DNA of 64,000 nucleotides from assembly GCF_005155025.1 (NCBI RefSeq), contig NZ_CP039731.1:1054001-1118000 (forward strand), given 5' to 3'. The notes below the pieces were generated by a model that was not told the DNA's origin, made no database searches, and saw only the letters and a program-made list of their open reading frames with translations. A program made the translations under genes and the position numbers. Positions 44,792 through 55,951 of this stretch are shown here, piece after piece (position 1 is the stretch's first letter; each line of letters opens with the position of its first letter). The DNA comes from Aquitalea aquatilis (GTDB lineage Bacteria > Pseudomonadota > Gammaproteobacteria > Burkholderiales > Chromobacteriaceae).

Positions 44792-45685
44792 ATGACTACC
44801 CTGACCGCCAGCGCCGGCCTGCCGCCGCGCCACTCCCGCCTGCCCGACATGGTGCTGATCGTTGTCACCATGATCTGGGGCGGCACTTTCCTGGTGGTAC
44901 AAAACGCCCTGCAGTGGGCCGGCCCTTTCGGCTTTGTCGGCCTGCGCTTTGCTGTGGCCGGGCTGATTGCCATGCTGCTGTGCTGGCGCGAACTGGCCGG
45001 CATCCGGCGCACCGAGCTGTTGACCGGCGTGCTGGTGGGCAGTGTGCTGTTCGGCAGCTACAGCCTGCAAACGCTGGGCCTGCAGCTGATTCCCAGCAGC
45101 AAGTCCGCCTTTCTTACCGGCCTGTATGTACCGCTGGTGCCGCTATTCCAGCTGCTGCTGTTTCGTCGTCATCCCCGGCTGGCCGCCTGGCTGGGCATTG
45201 CCATCGCCTTTGGCGGCCTGGTGCTGCTGTCCGATCCGCGCGGCATGCATTTCAACTTTGGCCCCGGTGAATGGCTGACCGTAGCCGGTGCCGCCATGAT
45301 CGCGCTGGAAATCAGCCTGGTGGGGCGCTTTGCCAGCCAGTGCCATCCGCGCCGGGTCGCCGTGGTGCAATTGCTGACCGTGGCCTTGTTGTCCGGCATC
45401 GGCTGGCAAATCAGCGGCGAAGCTGCACCGCAGCTACAGCCCGGCCTGTTGCTGAGCCTGCTGGGCATGGGGCTGGCCACGGCGGTGATCCAGATCGCCA
45501 TGAACTGGGCACAGAAAACCGTGCCCGCCACCCGCGCCACCATCATCTACGCCATGGAGCCGGTATGGGCCGGGCTGGTGGGCGCACTGGCCGGCGAATA
45601 CCTCAGCGCCATGGCCATTGGCGGGGCGGCCATGATCGTGGCCAGCGTGCTGATCAGCGAGCTGGCAGGCCGTGGGGATGACTAG
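44792..45685 (+). CDS. EamA/DMT-family transporter controlled by Xre-cupin regulator
   Basis: 297 residues, ten membrane segments in two EamA repeats (VTMIWGGTFLVVQNALQWAG at the start; AQKTVPATRATIIYAMEPVW in repeat 2). The ATG at 44792 is chosen by membrane-segment position; no strong ribosome site is visible. It shares a short divergent promoter region, with two palindromes, with the Xre-cupin regulator, so regulated efflux of a small metabolite or amino acid is likely. Confidence 0.88.
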   Translation: MTTLTASAGLPPRHSRLPDMVLIVVTMIWGGTFLVVQNALQWAGPFGFVGLRFAVAGLIAMLLCWRELAGIRRTELLTGVLVGSVLFGSYSLQTLGLQLIPSSKSAFLTGLYVPLVPLFQLLLFRRHPRLAAWLGIAIAFGGLVLLSDPRGMHFNFGPGEWLTVAGAAMIALEISLVGRFASQCHPRRVAVVQLLTVALLSGIGWQISGEAAPQLQPGLLLSLLGMGLATAVIQIAMNWAQKTVPATRATIIYAMEPVWAGLVGALAGEYLSAMAIGGAAMIVASVLISELAGRGDD

Positions 45686-45777
45686 GGCAAAATATGCAGA
45701 ATAATTGACCGGGCGGTTTGCCAAACCGCCCTGCTCGTGATTACTCTTGCCGCTTGTCCGAACCAACCCTGTCTGCC

Positions 45778-46077
45778 ATGAAACCTGTCGATCTGCTCAA
45801 GGGCCTGTGCGCCATCGTGCTGGCTCTTGCCTTCCTGCTGTGGCTGTATGGCACGTTCACCAACCAGCCGGATTTTGTCACCGCCGCCATGTGGCTGGGC
45901 GATGTGCTGGTGATGCTGCCGGCCTACCTGATTCCCACCATTACCGCCTGGCTGGTGAAAAACCCGCGTCTGAAAACCATTGCCCTGATCAATATCCTGG
46001 GTGGCTGGCTGCTGCTTCCCTGGATCATCGCCATGGGCATGGCCATCAAGCGCGACGACCTGCGCGCGCAAGACTAA
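45778..46077 (+). CDS. Superinfection immunity-family small membrane protein
   Basis: 99 residues with two or three membrane segments (LKGLCAIVLALAFLLWLYGT, LVMLPAYLIPTITAWLV, INILGGWLLLPWIIAMGMAI). The pattern 'LPTIxA…R…IxxxNxxxGWxxxxWIxA' is that of PF14373 (phage T4 Imm-like). Chromosomal members are common and mostly of unknown role; phage exclusion is only suggested by the family name. Preceded by a GC hairpin (45711-45731) without a T run. Confidence 0.75.
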   Translation: MKPVDLLKGLCAIVLALAFLLWLYGTFTNQPDFVTAAMWLGDVLVMLPAYLIPTITAWLVKNPRLKTIALINILGGWLLLPWIIAMGMAIKRDDLRAQD

Positions 46078-46132
46078 AACCATCAGATAAACGCGCTTGA
46101 TAGCGGCGGCAGCCTTCCCGTAAGCTGCCGCC

Positions 46133-47257
46133 ATGTCTGCCCTCTTCCCCCGCCCGCTGTTCTCCGGCCTGTTGCGCCCCTTCCTGCGCGACCGGCTCCT
46201 GCATGTATTGCTACTATTGATGGTGCTGCTGTGGCTGCCTCAGCCGCAAGCCGGCAGCCAGTTTGCCAACTGGATAGACTGGCCCACCATTGCCACCCTG
46301 GCCGGTCTGCTCTTGCTCACCAAAGGGGTGGAGTCCAGCGGCTATCTGAGCCATCTGGGCCGGCTGATCATCAACCGCCTGCCAAACGAGCGGGCGCTGG
46401 CGCTGTTTCTGGTCAGCATGTCCGCCCTGCTGTCCACCGTGCTCACCAATGATGTGGCGCTGTTCATCGTGGTGCCGCTCACCCTGGGGCTGCGCGGCAT
46501 TGCCGGCCTGCCGATAGGCCGGCTGGTGATCTTTGAAGCGCTGGCAGTGAATGCCGGCTCCCTGCTCACCCCTATCGGCAATCCGCAAAATATCCTGCTG
46601 TGGCAGCTCTCCGGCCTGTCATTCGCCGGCTTTACCTGGCAGATGGCCCCGCTGGCACTGGGCAGCATGGTGCTGCTGTTGCTGGCCACCGCACTGGCCT
46701 TCCCCCGCCAACGGATTCATGCCCAATTGCATGATGATACTGGCGGCTACCAGCCGCGCTTGCTGGCGGTGTGCGCGCTGCTGTATGTCGGCTTTGTCCT
46801 GGCGCTGGAGTCGGGCCACCCCGGCTGGGGGCTGGCCGCGGTCGTCGCCGGGGTGGCCTTGCTGCGCCCGGCGCTGCTGCTGACGGTGGACTGGAGCCTG
46901 ATTGCCGTGTTCATGCTGATGTTTGTCGATATCCGCCTGCTGACCGGGCTGCCTGCCCTGCACCACGCAACCGATGCCCTCGCCGGGCTGGGGCAAACCG
47001 GCCTCTACCTGACCGCCCTGCTGGGTTCGCAGCTGATCAGCAATGTGCCGGCCACCATCCTGCTGGTGAAATACAGCAGCGCCTACAAGGTGCTGGCCTA
47101 TGCGGTGAATGCCGGTGGCTTTGGCTGTGTGCTGGGTTCGCTGGCCAACCTGATCGCCCTGCGCATGGCCGGCGAGCGCGGCATCTGGCTGCAGTTTCAC
47201 CTGTATTCGCTGCCCGCCCTGCTGCTGGCAGGTGTGCTGGGCTACGTTCTGCTGTAA
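46133..47257 (+). CDS. SLC13/ArsB-type anion or Na+/H+ transporter-like membrane protein
   Basis: 374 residues, about ten membrane segments. STVLTNDVALFIVVPLTLGL and NAGSLLTPIGNPQNILLWQLSG are the two half-site motifs of the ion transporter superfamily that includes ArsB, NhaD and citrate carriers; a second half follows with GSQLISNVPATILLVKYSS. No soluble domain. The substrate (arsenite, dicarboxylate, Na+) cannot be decided; no ars genes are adjacent. ATG at 46133. Confidence 0.82.
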   Translation: MSALFPRPLFSGLLRPFLRDRLLHVLLLLMVLLWLPQPQAGSQFANWIDWPTIATLAGLLLLTKGVESSGYLSHLGRLIINRLPNERALALFLVSMSALLSTVLTNDVALFIVVPLTLGLRGIAGLPIGRLVIFEALAVNAGSLLTPIGNPQNILLWQLSGLSFAGFTWQMAPLALGSMVLLLLATALAFPRQRIHAQLHDDTGGYQPRLLAVCALLYVGFVLALESGHPGWGLAAVVAGVALLRPALLLTVDWSLIAVFMLMFVDIRLLTGLPALHHATDALAGLGQTGLYLTALLGSQLISNVPATILLVKYSSAYKVLAYAVNAGGFGCVLGSLANLIALRMAGERGIWLQFHLYSLPALLLAGVLGYVLL

Positions 47258-47268
47258 ATCTCCACACG

Positions 47269-47300
47269 CAAAAAAACCCGGCCACCGTGAGGGTGCCGGG
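47269..47300 (-). terminator. hut operon terminator
   Basis: CCCGGC/GCCGGG stem extended inwards by ACC/GGT, followed on the minus strand by T7. It lies about 30 bases after the hutH stop. Confidence 0.88.
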
Positions 47301-47330
47301 CAATGTGTCACCCTGACCGGGTACTCATGC

Positions 47331-48863
47331 TTACAGCGAAGGCAACAGCCCTGCCGCCACAAAGCGGTTGTAGCTGCCGCTGGCTACCAGCGCGGCGGCC
47401 TTCTCGATATCCGGCGCGAAGTAGCGGTCCTTGTCATAGAAAGTTACTTGTTCACGCAGCTCGGCCTTGGCTTCTTCCAGCTTGGCGCTGGCCTTGTGCG
47501 GGGCACGGAAATCCACGCCCTGGCAGGCAGCCAGCAGTTCCACCGCCAGGATGCCGGCGGTATTGCCCGCCATGTCGCGCAGGCGACGGCCGGCGAACGT
47601 GGCCATGGAGACATGGTCTTCCTGGTTGGCACTGGTCGGCAGGCTGTCCACCGACGCCGGGTGCGCCAGCGATTTGTTTTCCGATGCTAGGGCCGCGCCG
47701 GTAACCTGGGCGATCATGAAGCCGGAGTTCACCCCGCCGTTGTTGACCAGGAAGGGCGGCAGCTTGGACAGGTTGCTGTCAATCAGCAGCGCCATGCGGC
47801 GCTCGGACAGCGAGCCGATTTCGGCAATGGCCAGGGCCAGGTTGTCGGCGGCAAAGGCTACCGGTTCGGCGTGGAAATTGCCGCCGGACAGGATGTCGTT
47901 GTCGTCGCTGAACACCAGCGGATTGTCCGAGACCGAGTTGGCTTCCACTTCCAGCACGCTGGCGGAGTGGCGGATCTGCGTCAGGCAGGCACCCATCACC
48001 TGCGGCTGGCAGCGCAGGCTGTACGGGTCTTGCACCTTGCCGCAGTTTTCGTGCGAGTGTTCGATTTCGCTGTGTTCCAGCAGCACGCGGTAGGCGCTGG
48101 CGGCGTCGATCTGGCCGGCATGGCCACGCACGGCGTGGATGCGTGCATCAAACGGGGTGCGGCTGCCCTGGGCGGCTTCCACCGACATCGAGCCGGCCAC
48201 CACGGCGGAGGCGAACAGGTCTTCCGCCGCAAACAGGCCTTCCAGGGCAAAGGCGGTGGAGGCTTGCGTACCGTTGAGCAAGGCCAGGCCTTCTTTCGGT
48301 GCCAGGGTGATGGGCTGCAGACCGGCGGCCAGCATGGCTTCACGACCATGCACGCGCTGGCCGTTGACGAAGGCTTCACCCTCGCCGATCAGCACTGCAC
48401 TCATATGCGATAGCGGGGCCAGGTCGCCGGAAGCACCCACCGAACCCTTTTGCGGAATCACCGGGTAGATGCCGTGGTTGAACAGCGTCACCAGCGCTTC
48501 GATCACCTGACGGCGGATGCCGGAGAAGCCACGCGCCAGCGAGTTGATCTTCAGCGCCATCACCAGGCGGACGGTGGAGTCGTCCATCGGCGCGCCAATG
48601 CCGGCGGCGTGCGACAGCACGATGGAGCGTTGCAGCAGCTCCAGCTCGTCCGCTGCGATGCGGGTATTGGCCAGCAGGCCAAAGCCGGTATTGATGCCAT
48701 AGGCGGTGCGGCCTTCGGACAGCACGCGCGCCACGGTGGCGGCAGCAGCGTCGATGCCGGCATGGCTGCTGGCATCCAGTTGCAGCTTGAGGCCGGTTTC
48801 ACGCGAAACGCGGCGCAGGTCGGCCAGTGTCAGTTGGCCCGGTACGATATTGAGAATGCTCAT
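47331..48863 (-). CDS. hutH: Histidine ammonia-lyase
   Basis: 510 residues. The MIO prosthetic group would form from Ala144-Ser145-Gly146 in [27 protein letters not shown] and [16 protein letters not shown] are conserved active-site regions. It deaminates histidine to urocanate, the first step of the pathway. It is the last gene of the operon hutI-hutG-hutU-hutH, 114 bases after hutU. Start ATG 48863. Confidence 0.96.
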   Translation of the reverse strand: MSILNIVPGQLTLADLRRVSRETGLKLQLDASSHAGIDAAAATVARVLSEGRTAYGINTGFGLLANTRIAADELELLQRSIVLSHAAGIGAPMDDSTVRLVMALKINSLARGFSGIRRQVIEALVTLFNHGIYPVIPQKGSVGASGDLAPLSHMSAVLIGEGEAFVNGQRVHGREAMLAAGLQPITLAPKEGLALLNGTQASTAFALEGLFAAEDLFASAVVAGSMSVEAAQGSRTPFDARIHAVRGHAGQIDAASAYRVLLEHSEIEHSHENCGKVQDPYSLRCQPQVMGACLTQIRHSASVLEVEANSVSDNPLVFSDDNDILSGGNFHAEPVAFAADNLALAIAEIGSLSERRMALLIDSNLSKLPPFLVNNGGVNSGFMIAQVTGAALASENKSLAHPASVDSLPTSANQEDHVSMATFAGRRLRDMAGNTAGILAVELLAACQGVDFRAPHKASAKLEEAKAELREQVTFYDKDRYFAPDIEKAAALVASGSYNRFVAAGLLPSL

Positions 48864-48977
48864 GGTTTCAGTCTCTATTGTTTGTCAGCTGGCATCACGC
48901 CCGCAGGCGTGGCCAATCACTTTGTTGTTTGTACTTCATGCGCTGCCACCGGCTTGGCCGTGGGCAGCGCGCTCGTC

Positions 48978-50660
<1,683 letters not shown>

Positions 50661-50721
50661 TGCTGTCTCCTTGGTACTTCCATGTTGTCGGGCAACTGCC
50701 CTGAATAGAGTGTGGCGTGGC

Positions 50722-51666
50722 TCAAAGAGAGCCTGTGGCCAGATGACGGGTGATACTCCACGCCAGCCGGGCCGCCGTCTTCGCGCCGTGGCTGTCGATA
50801 TCGAATTGCGGGTTCAGCTCCACCAGATCAGCCCCGGCCAGCTTGCCGCTGCGGGCAATACTGCTGACCAGCGCCTCCACCACCTGCAGTTCCACCCCCA
50901 TGGCGGCGGGGGCGGATACCGCAGGCATCACGCTGGCAGGCAGGACATCGAGGTCAATCGTGAGGTAGAGGATGTCTACCTGATCCATAAAGCCCTGCAG
51001 CGTGTCCTGCGCGGCCGCCAGGCCGGCCTGGCTCAGTGCGCTGTCCAGCAGCCACTGCACGCCCAGCTGGCCGGCGCGGGCAAACAGCGCCTGGGTATTG
51101 GATGGCTCGGCCACGCCCAGGCACAGGTAATGGAAGGGCCGGCCGCTGGCCGCGCAATCGGCCGCGATCTGCGCGAACGGGGTGCCGGAGGTGGCCTCGG
51201 CTGCCTCGCGGATATCAAAATGGGCATCGAAATTGATGATGCCGATCACCTTGTCCGGGTGCGCCGCAGCCAGGCCGCGCCAGGTGCCGTAGGCGGTTTC
51301 GTGGCCGCCACCCAGCACCAGCGGAAAATGTCCGCCCCCGGCGAGTTGTTCGACCGCCGCAGCCAGCCGCAAATGGGCAGCGTCCAGATCGCCATCGGTA
51401 CAGGCCACATCGCCCATATCGCACAGCGGCCGGTCCTGATGCCAGGCCAGATTGGCCAGCGCCTTGCGGATGACTACCGGAGCGGCCGCCGCGCCAACGC
51501 GGCCCTGATTGCGGCGTACGCCTTCGTCACAGGCAAAACCGACAATGCCGATACCCGCCGGCAGGCCAGCGGCAAACGGTGTGGCCAGCTGGTGCCAGCG
51601 GCGGGCCAGTTCGCCTTCGCCAGCATCAATACGGCCGCTCCACAACTTCATGTCTGGGTTCATCAT
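50722..51666 (-). CDS. hutG: Formimidoylglutamase
   Basis: 314 residues, arginase/ureohydrolase fold. Binuclear Mn motifs: [25 protein letters not shown] and [17 protein letters not shown]. It hydrolyses N-formimidoyl-glutamate to glutamate and formamide, the single-step route, so this organism uses the HutG branch rather than HutF. ATG 51666 (first of two adjacent ATGs, after AAGGAAAACGC) overlaps the hutI stop by four bases. Confidence 0.94.
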   Translation of the reverse strand: MMNPDMKLWSGRIDAGEGELARRWHQLATPFAAGLPAGIGIVGFACDEGVRRNQGRVGAAAAPVVIRKALANLAWHQDRPLCDMGDVACTDGDLDAAHLRLAAAVEQLAGGGHFPLVLGGGHETAYGTWRGLAAAHPDKVIGIINFDAHFDIREAAEATSGTPFAQIAADCAASGRPFHYLCLGVAEPSNTQALFARAGQLGVQWLLDSALSQAGLAAAQDTLQGFMDQVDILYLTIDLDVLPASVMPAVSAPAAMGVELQVVEALVSSIARSGKLAGADLVELNPQFDIDSHGAKTAARLAWSITRHLATGSL

Positions 51667-52910
51667 GCGTTTTCCTTGCCCGGACGCTGACCACGGAATA
51701 CCCGTTCGGCCAGCGCATTGACGCCGAGTCCGTAGACGATTTCGGCAGGGTGATCGATATTCCACAGCAGCAGGTCGGCCACACAGCCCACGGCCAGCCG
51801 GCCATGGCTGTGGCCACGGCCCAGCGCCTGTGCGGCATGGCGGGTGGTGCCGGCCATGGCTTCTTCCGGCGTCAGGCCGAACAGCACACAGGCCTGGTTC
51901 ATCGCCAGCCGGATCGAGGCAAACGGGCTGGTGCCGGGGTTGAGGTCGGTGGACACCGCCATCGGCACACCGGCTTCACGCAGCGCCGCCACCGGCGGCT
52001 TCTGGGTTTCGCGCAAAAAGTAAAATGCGCCGGGCAACAGTACCGCCACGGTGCCGGCGGCCTTGAGTGCAGCCACACCAGCGGCATCCAGATATTCGAT
52101 ATGGTCGGCCGACAGGCCGCCAAATTCGGCCACCAGCGCTGCGCCATGCAGATTGGACAGCTGCTCGACATGGCCCTTTACCCGCAAACCGTGCTGCTGC
52201 GCGGCCTCGAATACACGGCGGGTTTGCGCCGGAGAAAAACCCACGCTTTCGCAGAACACATCCACCGCCTCGGCCAGTTTTTCCACCGCCACGGCCGGCA
52301 GAATGTCGCGGATGACATGCTCGATATAGCCATCGCCATTGCCGGCAAATTCCGGCGGCAGCGCATGGGCAGACAGCAAGGTGGGCGACACCTCCACCGG
52401 CTGGCTGGCCGCCAGTTGCCGGGCAACACGCAGCTGTTTCAGCTCATCGGCCAGGTTCAGCCCATAGCCGGATTTCATTTCGATGGTGGTCACCCCTTCG
52501 GCCATCAGCGCCTGCAGGCGCGGCAGGCTGGCGGCGGCCAGTTGTGCCTCGTCCAGTTCGCGGGTGGCGCGCACGGTGGAGACAATGCCACCCCCTGCGG
52601 CGGCGATCTGCTGATAGGGCACGCCTTGCAGCCGCTTTTCCCACTCGGCTGCGCGGTTGCCGCCATACACCAGATGGGTATGGCAATCGATGAAGCCGGG
52701 GGTGATCCAGCGGCCGGCCGCATCCACCACCTCGCCATCGAAGCTGGCCGGGTTCAACTGCTGCTGCGGCACAATGGCAGCGATGCGGCCGGCTTCCACC
52801 ACCAGTGCGTGGCCATGCAGCGCGCCATAGGGTGCGGCATGCTGCGTATCCATGGTGGCCAGCCGGGCATTGAGCCACAGGCTGCGCGGGCTATCGTGAG
52901 TGGGGGTCAT
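51663..52910 (-). CDS. hutI: Imidazolonepropionase
   Basis: 415 residues, amidohydrolase superfamily. Metal-site FIDCHTHLVYGGNRAAEW (HxH), EMKSGYGLNLADELKQLRV and STDLNPGTSPFAS are the expected motifs. It opens the imidazolone ring to give formimidoylglutamate. It is the promoter-proximal gene; ATG 52910 lies 12 bases from the end of the 16-bp HutC-type palindrome at 52922-52937. The frame continues upstream of the ATG through the operator and is not used. Confidence 0.95.
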   Translation of the reverse strand: MTPTHDSPRSLWLNARLATMDTQHAAPYGALHGHALVVEAGRIAAIVPQQQLNPASFDGEVVDAAGRWITPGFIDCHTHLVYGGNRAAEWEKRLQGVPYQQIAAAGGGIVSTVRATRELDEAQLAAASLPRLQALMAEGVTTIEMKSGYGLNLADELKQLRVARQLAASQPVEVSPTLLSAHALPPEFAGNGDGYIEHVIRDILPAVAVEKLAEAVDVFCESVGFSPAQTRRVFEAAQQHGLRVKGHVEQLSNLHGAALVAEFGGLSADHIEYLDAAGVAALKAAGTVAVLLPGAFYFLRETQKPPVAALREAGVPMAVSTDLNPGTSPFASIRLAMNQACVLFGLTPEEAMAGTTRHAAQALGRGHSHGRLAVGCVADLLLWNIDHPAEIVYGLGVNALAERVFRGQRPGKENA

Positions 52911-52921
52911 GTCTGCTCCTG

Positions 52922-52937
52922 ATTTGTATATACAAAT
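52922..52937. promoter_or_regulatory. HutC operator upstream of hutI
   Basis: ATTTGTATATACAAAT, a perfect 16-base palindrome containing TTGTATATACAA, the HutC recognition core known from pseudomonads. A second partial match TTGTACAA is at 52992-52999. Urocanate would release the repressor. Confidence 0.82.
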
Positions 52938-53033
52938 AAACTGGATACGAAACCGTGTCAACAGCAGTTTTATGTGACTCTCAAACAAATATTGTACAAA
53001 TAATCAATAAATTCAATGATTTGATAAAATAAA

Positions 53034-53056
53034 AAAGGGAGCCAGCGGCTCCCTTT
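53034..53056 (-). terminator. uppP terminator
   Basis: AAAGGGAGCC/GGCTCCCTTT 10-bp stem with AGC loop, with a T-rich tail on the minus strand. Confidence 0.85.
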
Positions 53057-53110
53057 GTGCGTCATAAATCCAACAGTATTTGTATAGTCAATTGTTTGTC
53101 GCGGTGTGAC

Positions 53111-53935
53111 TCAGCTATCCACCCAGTTGACCCAACCGTAATGCCAGGTCAGCAACACGATGATGCCGAACACGATGCGATACCAGGCAAACAGCATGAA
53201 GCTGTGGCTGGAAATGAAGCGCAGCAACCAGCGCACGCAGAAAAAGGCCGAGACAAAGGAAAACAGCAGGCCCACAGCCCAGATACCCAGATCATCCGCC
53301 GCCAGCAGCGCCCGGTCTTTATACAGGGAATACAGCGAGGCCATGATCAGCGTGGGAATGGCCAGGAAAAAGGAAAACTCAGTGGCCGCCTTGCGCGACA
53401 GGCCAAACAGCATGCCGCCAATGATGGTGGCACCGGAGCGCGAAGTACCCGGCACCAGCGCAAAAGCCTGGGCGCAGCCCACCTTCAGCGCGTCCAGCGG
53501 CGTCATTTCCTCTACGGTTTGCACCCGAATGGTGTGCTGGCGGCGCTCGGCCCACATGATGACCAGCCCACCGATGATGAACATGCTGGCCACCACCGGG
53601 GCGTTGAACAGATGGGCCTTGATGGCCTTGCTGAACAGAAAGCCCAGCGCCGCCGCCGGGCAAAAGGCAATGGCCAGGTTGAGGATGAAACGCTGTGCTG
53701 CCCGGTCATGCCGGGCCCCGGCCACTACGCTGGCAATACGGGCACGGTATTCCCAGATCACGGCCAGAATGGCACCGGACTGGATGACGATTTCGAACAG
53801 CTTGCCGCGCTCGTCGTTGAACTTGAGCAACTCACCAGCCAGGATCAGGTGGCCGGTGGAGGAAATGGGCAGAAACTCGGTCAGCCCCTCGACGATGCCG
53901 AGGATGGCCGCCTTGAGCAGAAGCAGGGTATCCAT
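53111..53935 (-). CDS. uppP: Undecaprenyl-diphosphatase
   Basis: 274 residues, eight membrane segments. Active-site motifs [15 protein letters not shown] (17-30) and PGTSRSGAT (162-170) are intact. It dephosphorylates undecaprenyl diphosphate for peptidoglycan lipid recycling and confers bacitracin tolerance. It sits between hutC and the hut operon on the same strand, with its own terminator, so it separates the repressor from the genes it controls. Confidence 0.95.
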   Translation of the reverse strand: MDTLLLLKAAILGIVEGLTEFLPISSTGHLILAGELLKFNDERGKLFEIVIQSGAILAVIWEYRARIASVVAGARHDRAAQRFILNLAIAFCPAAALGFLFSKAIKAHLFNAPVVASMFIIGGLVIMWAERRQHTIRVQTVEEMTPLDALKVGCAQAFALVPGTSRSGATIIGGMLFGLSRKAATEFSFFLAIPTLIMASLYSLYKDRALLAADDLGIWAVGLLFSFVSAFFCVRWLLRFISSHSFMLFAWYRIVFGIIVLLTWHYGWVNWVDS

Positions 53936-54079
53936 GATGTTGTGGTCGGTGTTGGTGGTTGGGAAAATTCAGGGCGCTAGGATGCGCTGACAGCATAGCC
54001 GAACTGGATGACAGAATCACGGCACCGGGCTGGCGCAATGCCGTGCAAGCCACCGGGCCAGGCCGGTGACGCAGGCAGT

Positions 54080-54808
54080 TTACTTCTTGACCCGGCTTTG
54101 CGAGCGCAGCTTGTAGCGGCCGCCGGGGTGGACCAGCCGGGCAAAAGTGACCAGATTCTTGTAAGACCAGGTACGCCGCAGCACCAGCAGGCAGGGTTCG
54201 CTGGCGGTGATGCCCAGCATGGCCAGCTCACGTGTATCCGGCAACACCGCCTCGACCGTGTGTTCGATATCGGTCAGCGGGCAGCTTTCCATCAGGTATT
54301 CATTGGGTGTGCGCCGGCTGAAATCCTGCAGGATATAGTCCGGTGCCCAGGCCGGATTGACATAGCGGTCTTCCAGCTGGATGGGCAGGCCGTCTTCGCG
54401 GTGCACCAGAATCGAATGGAACACCGGCGTGCCCACCTTGACTCCCAGTTGCAGGGCGATTTCCTCACCGGCAGAGATGGTTTCCAGCTGATGCACGTCG
54501 GCCGTGTGGGTATGGCCACGCGCCTCCACTTCCGCTGCGATATTGTTGATGTCCAGCAGCGGCGATTCGGCCTTGCGTTCGGCCACATAAGTGCCATCAC
54601 CGGCAAAGCGCAGCAGGATGCCGGCTTCGGCCAGATCGCGCACCGCCTTGTTCACCGTCATGCGCGACACGGAAAACTGCCTGGCCAGCTCCAGTTCCGG
54701 CGGTATCTTGTTACCCGGCAGGAATTCCTTCTTGCGAATGCCTTCCAGAATGTATTCCTTGATGCGCAGATAGCGCGGTTGAGCTGTGGCAGACACCTTG
54801 TGTTCCAT
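54080..54808 (-). CDS. hutC: Histidine utilisation repressor, GntR/HutC family
   Basis: 242 residues. The GntR winged helix has IKEYILEGIRKKEFLPGNKI and FSVSRMTVNKAVRDLAEAGI. The UTRA ligand domain has EVEARGHTHTADVHQLETIS, HREDGLPIQLEDRYVNPAWA and LLVLRRTWSYKNLVTFARLVHPGGRY, matching HutC. Urocanate is the usual inducer. It lies 1.2 kb upstream of hutI with uppP between, and the palindrome at 52922-52937 fits its known site. Confidence 0.93.
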   Translation of the reverse strand: MEHKVSATAQPRYLRIKEYILEGIRKKEFLPGNKIPPELELARQFSVSRMTVNKAVRDLAEAGILLRFAGDGTYVAERKAESPLLDINNIAAEVEARGHTHTADVHQLETISAGEEIALQLGVKVGTPVFHSILVHREDGLPIQLEDRYVNPAWAPDYILQDFSRRTPNEYLMESCPLTDIEHTVEAVLPDTRELAMLGITASEPCLLVLRRTWSYKNLVTFARLVHPGGRYKLRSQSRVKK

Positions 54809-55001
54809 GAAGTCGGGGGATGATGGATTCTAGACCGTGGCGGCAGGGCAAAGACTGATCCAGCGCAGACCACCGTGCGCTAGCATGCCCTGTTCCCACC
54901 GCCCTGACCAGAGCATTGCCCCGCGCGGGCTACCCTCAGCCACAGATCAAGGCGCGCCATTGCGCTATGATCATCCCATTTTCCTGCCAACGAGAAGCCC
55001 T

Positions 55002-55847
55002 ATGGCCATGAACCTGCCTTCCGGTGCCCGGCTGATTGCCCTGGGCAACGATGTCACCCTGCTGCAGCTGGACAGCGGTAGCTGCAGCGCCACCCTGTCC
55101 TTGCTGGGTGGCCAGTTGCTGGCATTCCAGCCTTATGGTCAGCAACCCTGGCTGTATATGTCCCCCCAAGCCGTACTGCAGCCCGGCCGCGCCATCCGTG
55201 GCGGTGTGCCGGTCTGCTGGCCGTGGTTTGGCGCGCACCCGGATGATGACAGCGCCCCGGCCCACGGCGTGGCCCGCCAGCAGCCATGGACATTGCTGGC
55301 GGTGCTGCGCGACGGTGATGCGTTTCACGTGAAACTGCAAGGCCCGGACTGGCAGGGCCTGACGGTCGTACTGGAATACACCCTGTCCGACCATATCGAC
55401 ATCAGCCTGCACACCCGCAACGACAGCGCGCAGCAACAAAGCTTCAGCGCGGCCCTGCACAGCTATCTCGCGGTCAGCGACAGCCGGCGTATCCGCCTGC
55501 ACGGGCTGGAAGAGGCGGTGTGCGAAGACAAGGTCGGCCGCCGTTACAGCCGGCTGCCGCCACAGCCGCTGCACTTGCAGGGCGAGTTCGATGCCATTGT
55601 CTACAGCGAAGCCGATGTGCTGCTGGAAGACCCGCAATGGCAACGCCGCCTGCGCATCAGCCGCAGCGGATCGGCCAGCGTGGTGGTGTGGAATCCGTGG
55701 CAGGACAAGGCGGCAAACCTTGCCGACCTGCCGGATGACGGCTGGCAGGATTTTGTCTGCATCGAAGCGGCCAATGCCGGCGAAGACAGCCGCCTGCTGG
55801 CCGCCGGTGCCAGCCACAGCCTGTGCTGCCGGCTGAGCTTGGCATGA
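55002..55847 (+). CDS. D-hexose-6-phosphate mutarotase (YeaD-like)
   Basis: 281 residues, galactose-mutarotase fold. Family segments are GGQLLAFQPYGQQPWLYMSP, IRGGVPVCWPWFGAHPDD, AHGVARQQPW (active-site His), VSDSRRIRLHGLEE and VVVWNPWQDKAANLADLPDD with a late Glu in CIEAANA. It interconverts anomers of glucose-6-phosphate. Starts ATG 55002 or 55008. A perfect parS core lies within it at 55322-55335. Confidence 0.92.
   Translation: MAMNLPSGARLIALGNDVTLLQLDSGSCSATLSLLGGQLLAFQPYGQQPWLYMSPQAVLQPGRAIRGGVPVCWPWFGAHPDDDSAPAHGVARQQPWTLLAVLRDGDAFHVKLQGPDWQGLTVVLEYTLSDHIDISLHTRNDSAQQQSFSAALHSYLAVSDSRRIRLHGLEEAVCEDKVGRRYSRLPPQPLHLQGEFDAIVYSEADVLLEDPQWQRRLRISRSGSASVVVWNPWQDKAANLADLPDDGWQDFVCIEAANAGEDSRLLAAGASHSLCCRLSLA
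55322..55335. other. parS: parS-like site 4 (perfect core)
   Basis: GTTTCACGTGAAAC, identical to the parS core, inside the mutarotase gene (codons for FHVKL). Confidence 0.78.
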
Positions 55848-55951
55848 GCAGCCCGCGCATGAGCAGCGGCCCTTGCCTGTCCGCCACCCTGGCGGACAGG
55901 GTATACTGCACGCCATCCCGCCAGCACGGCGTCGCAGTGGACAGCTTGTAA

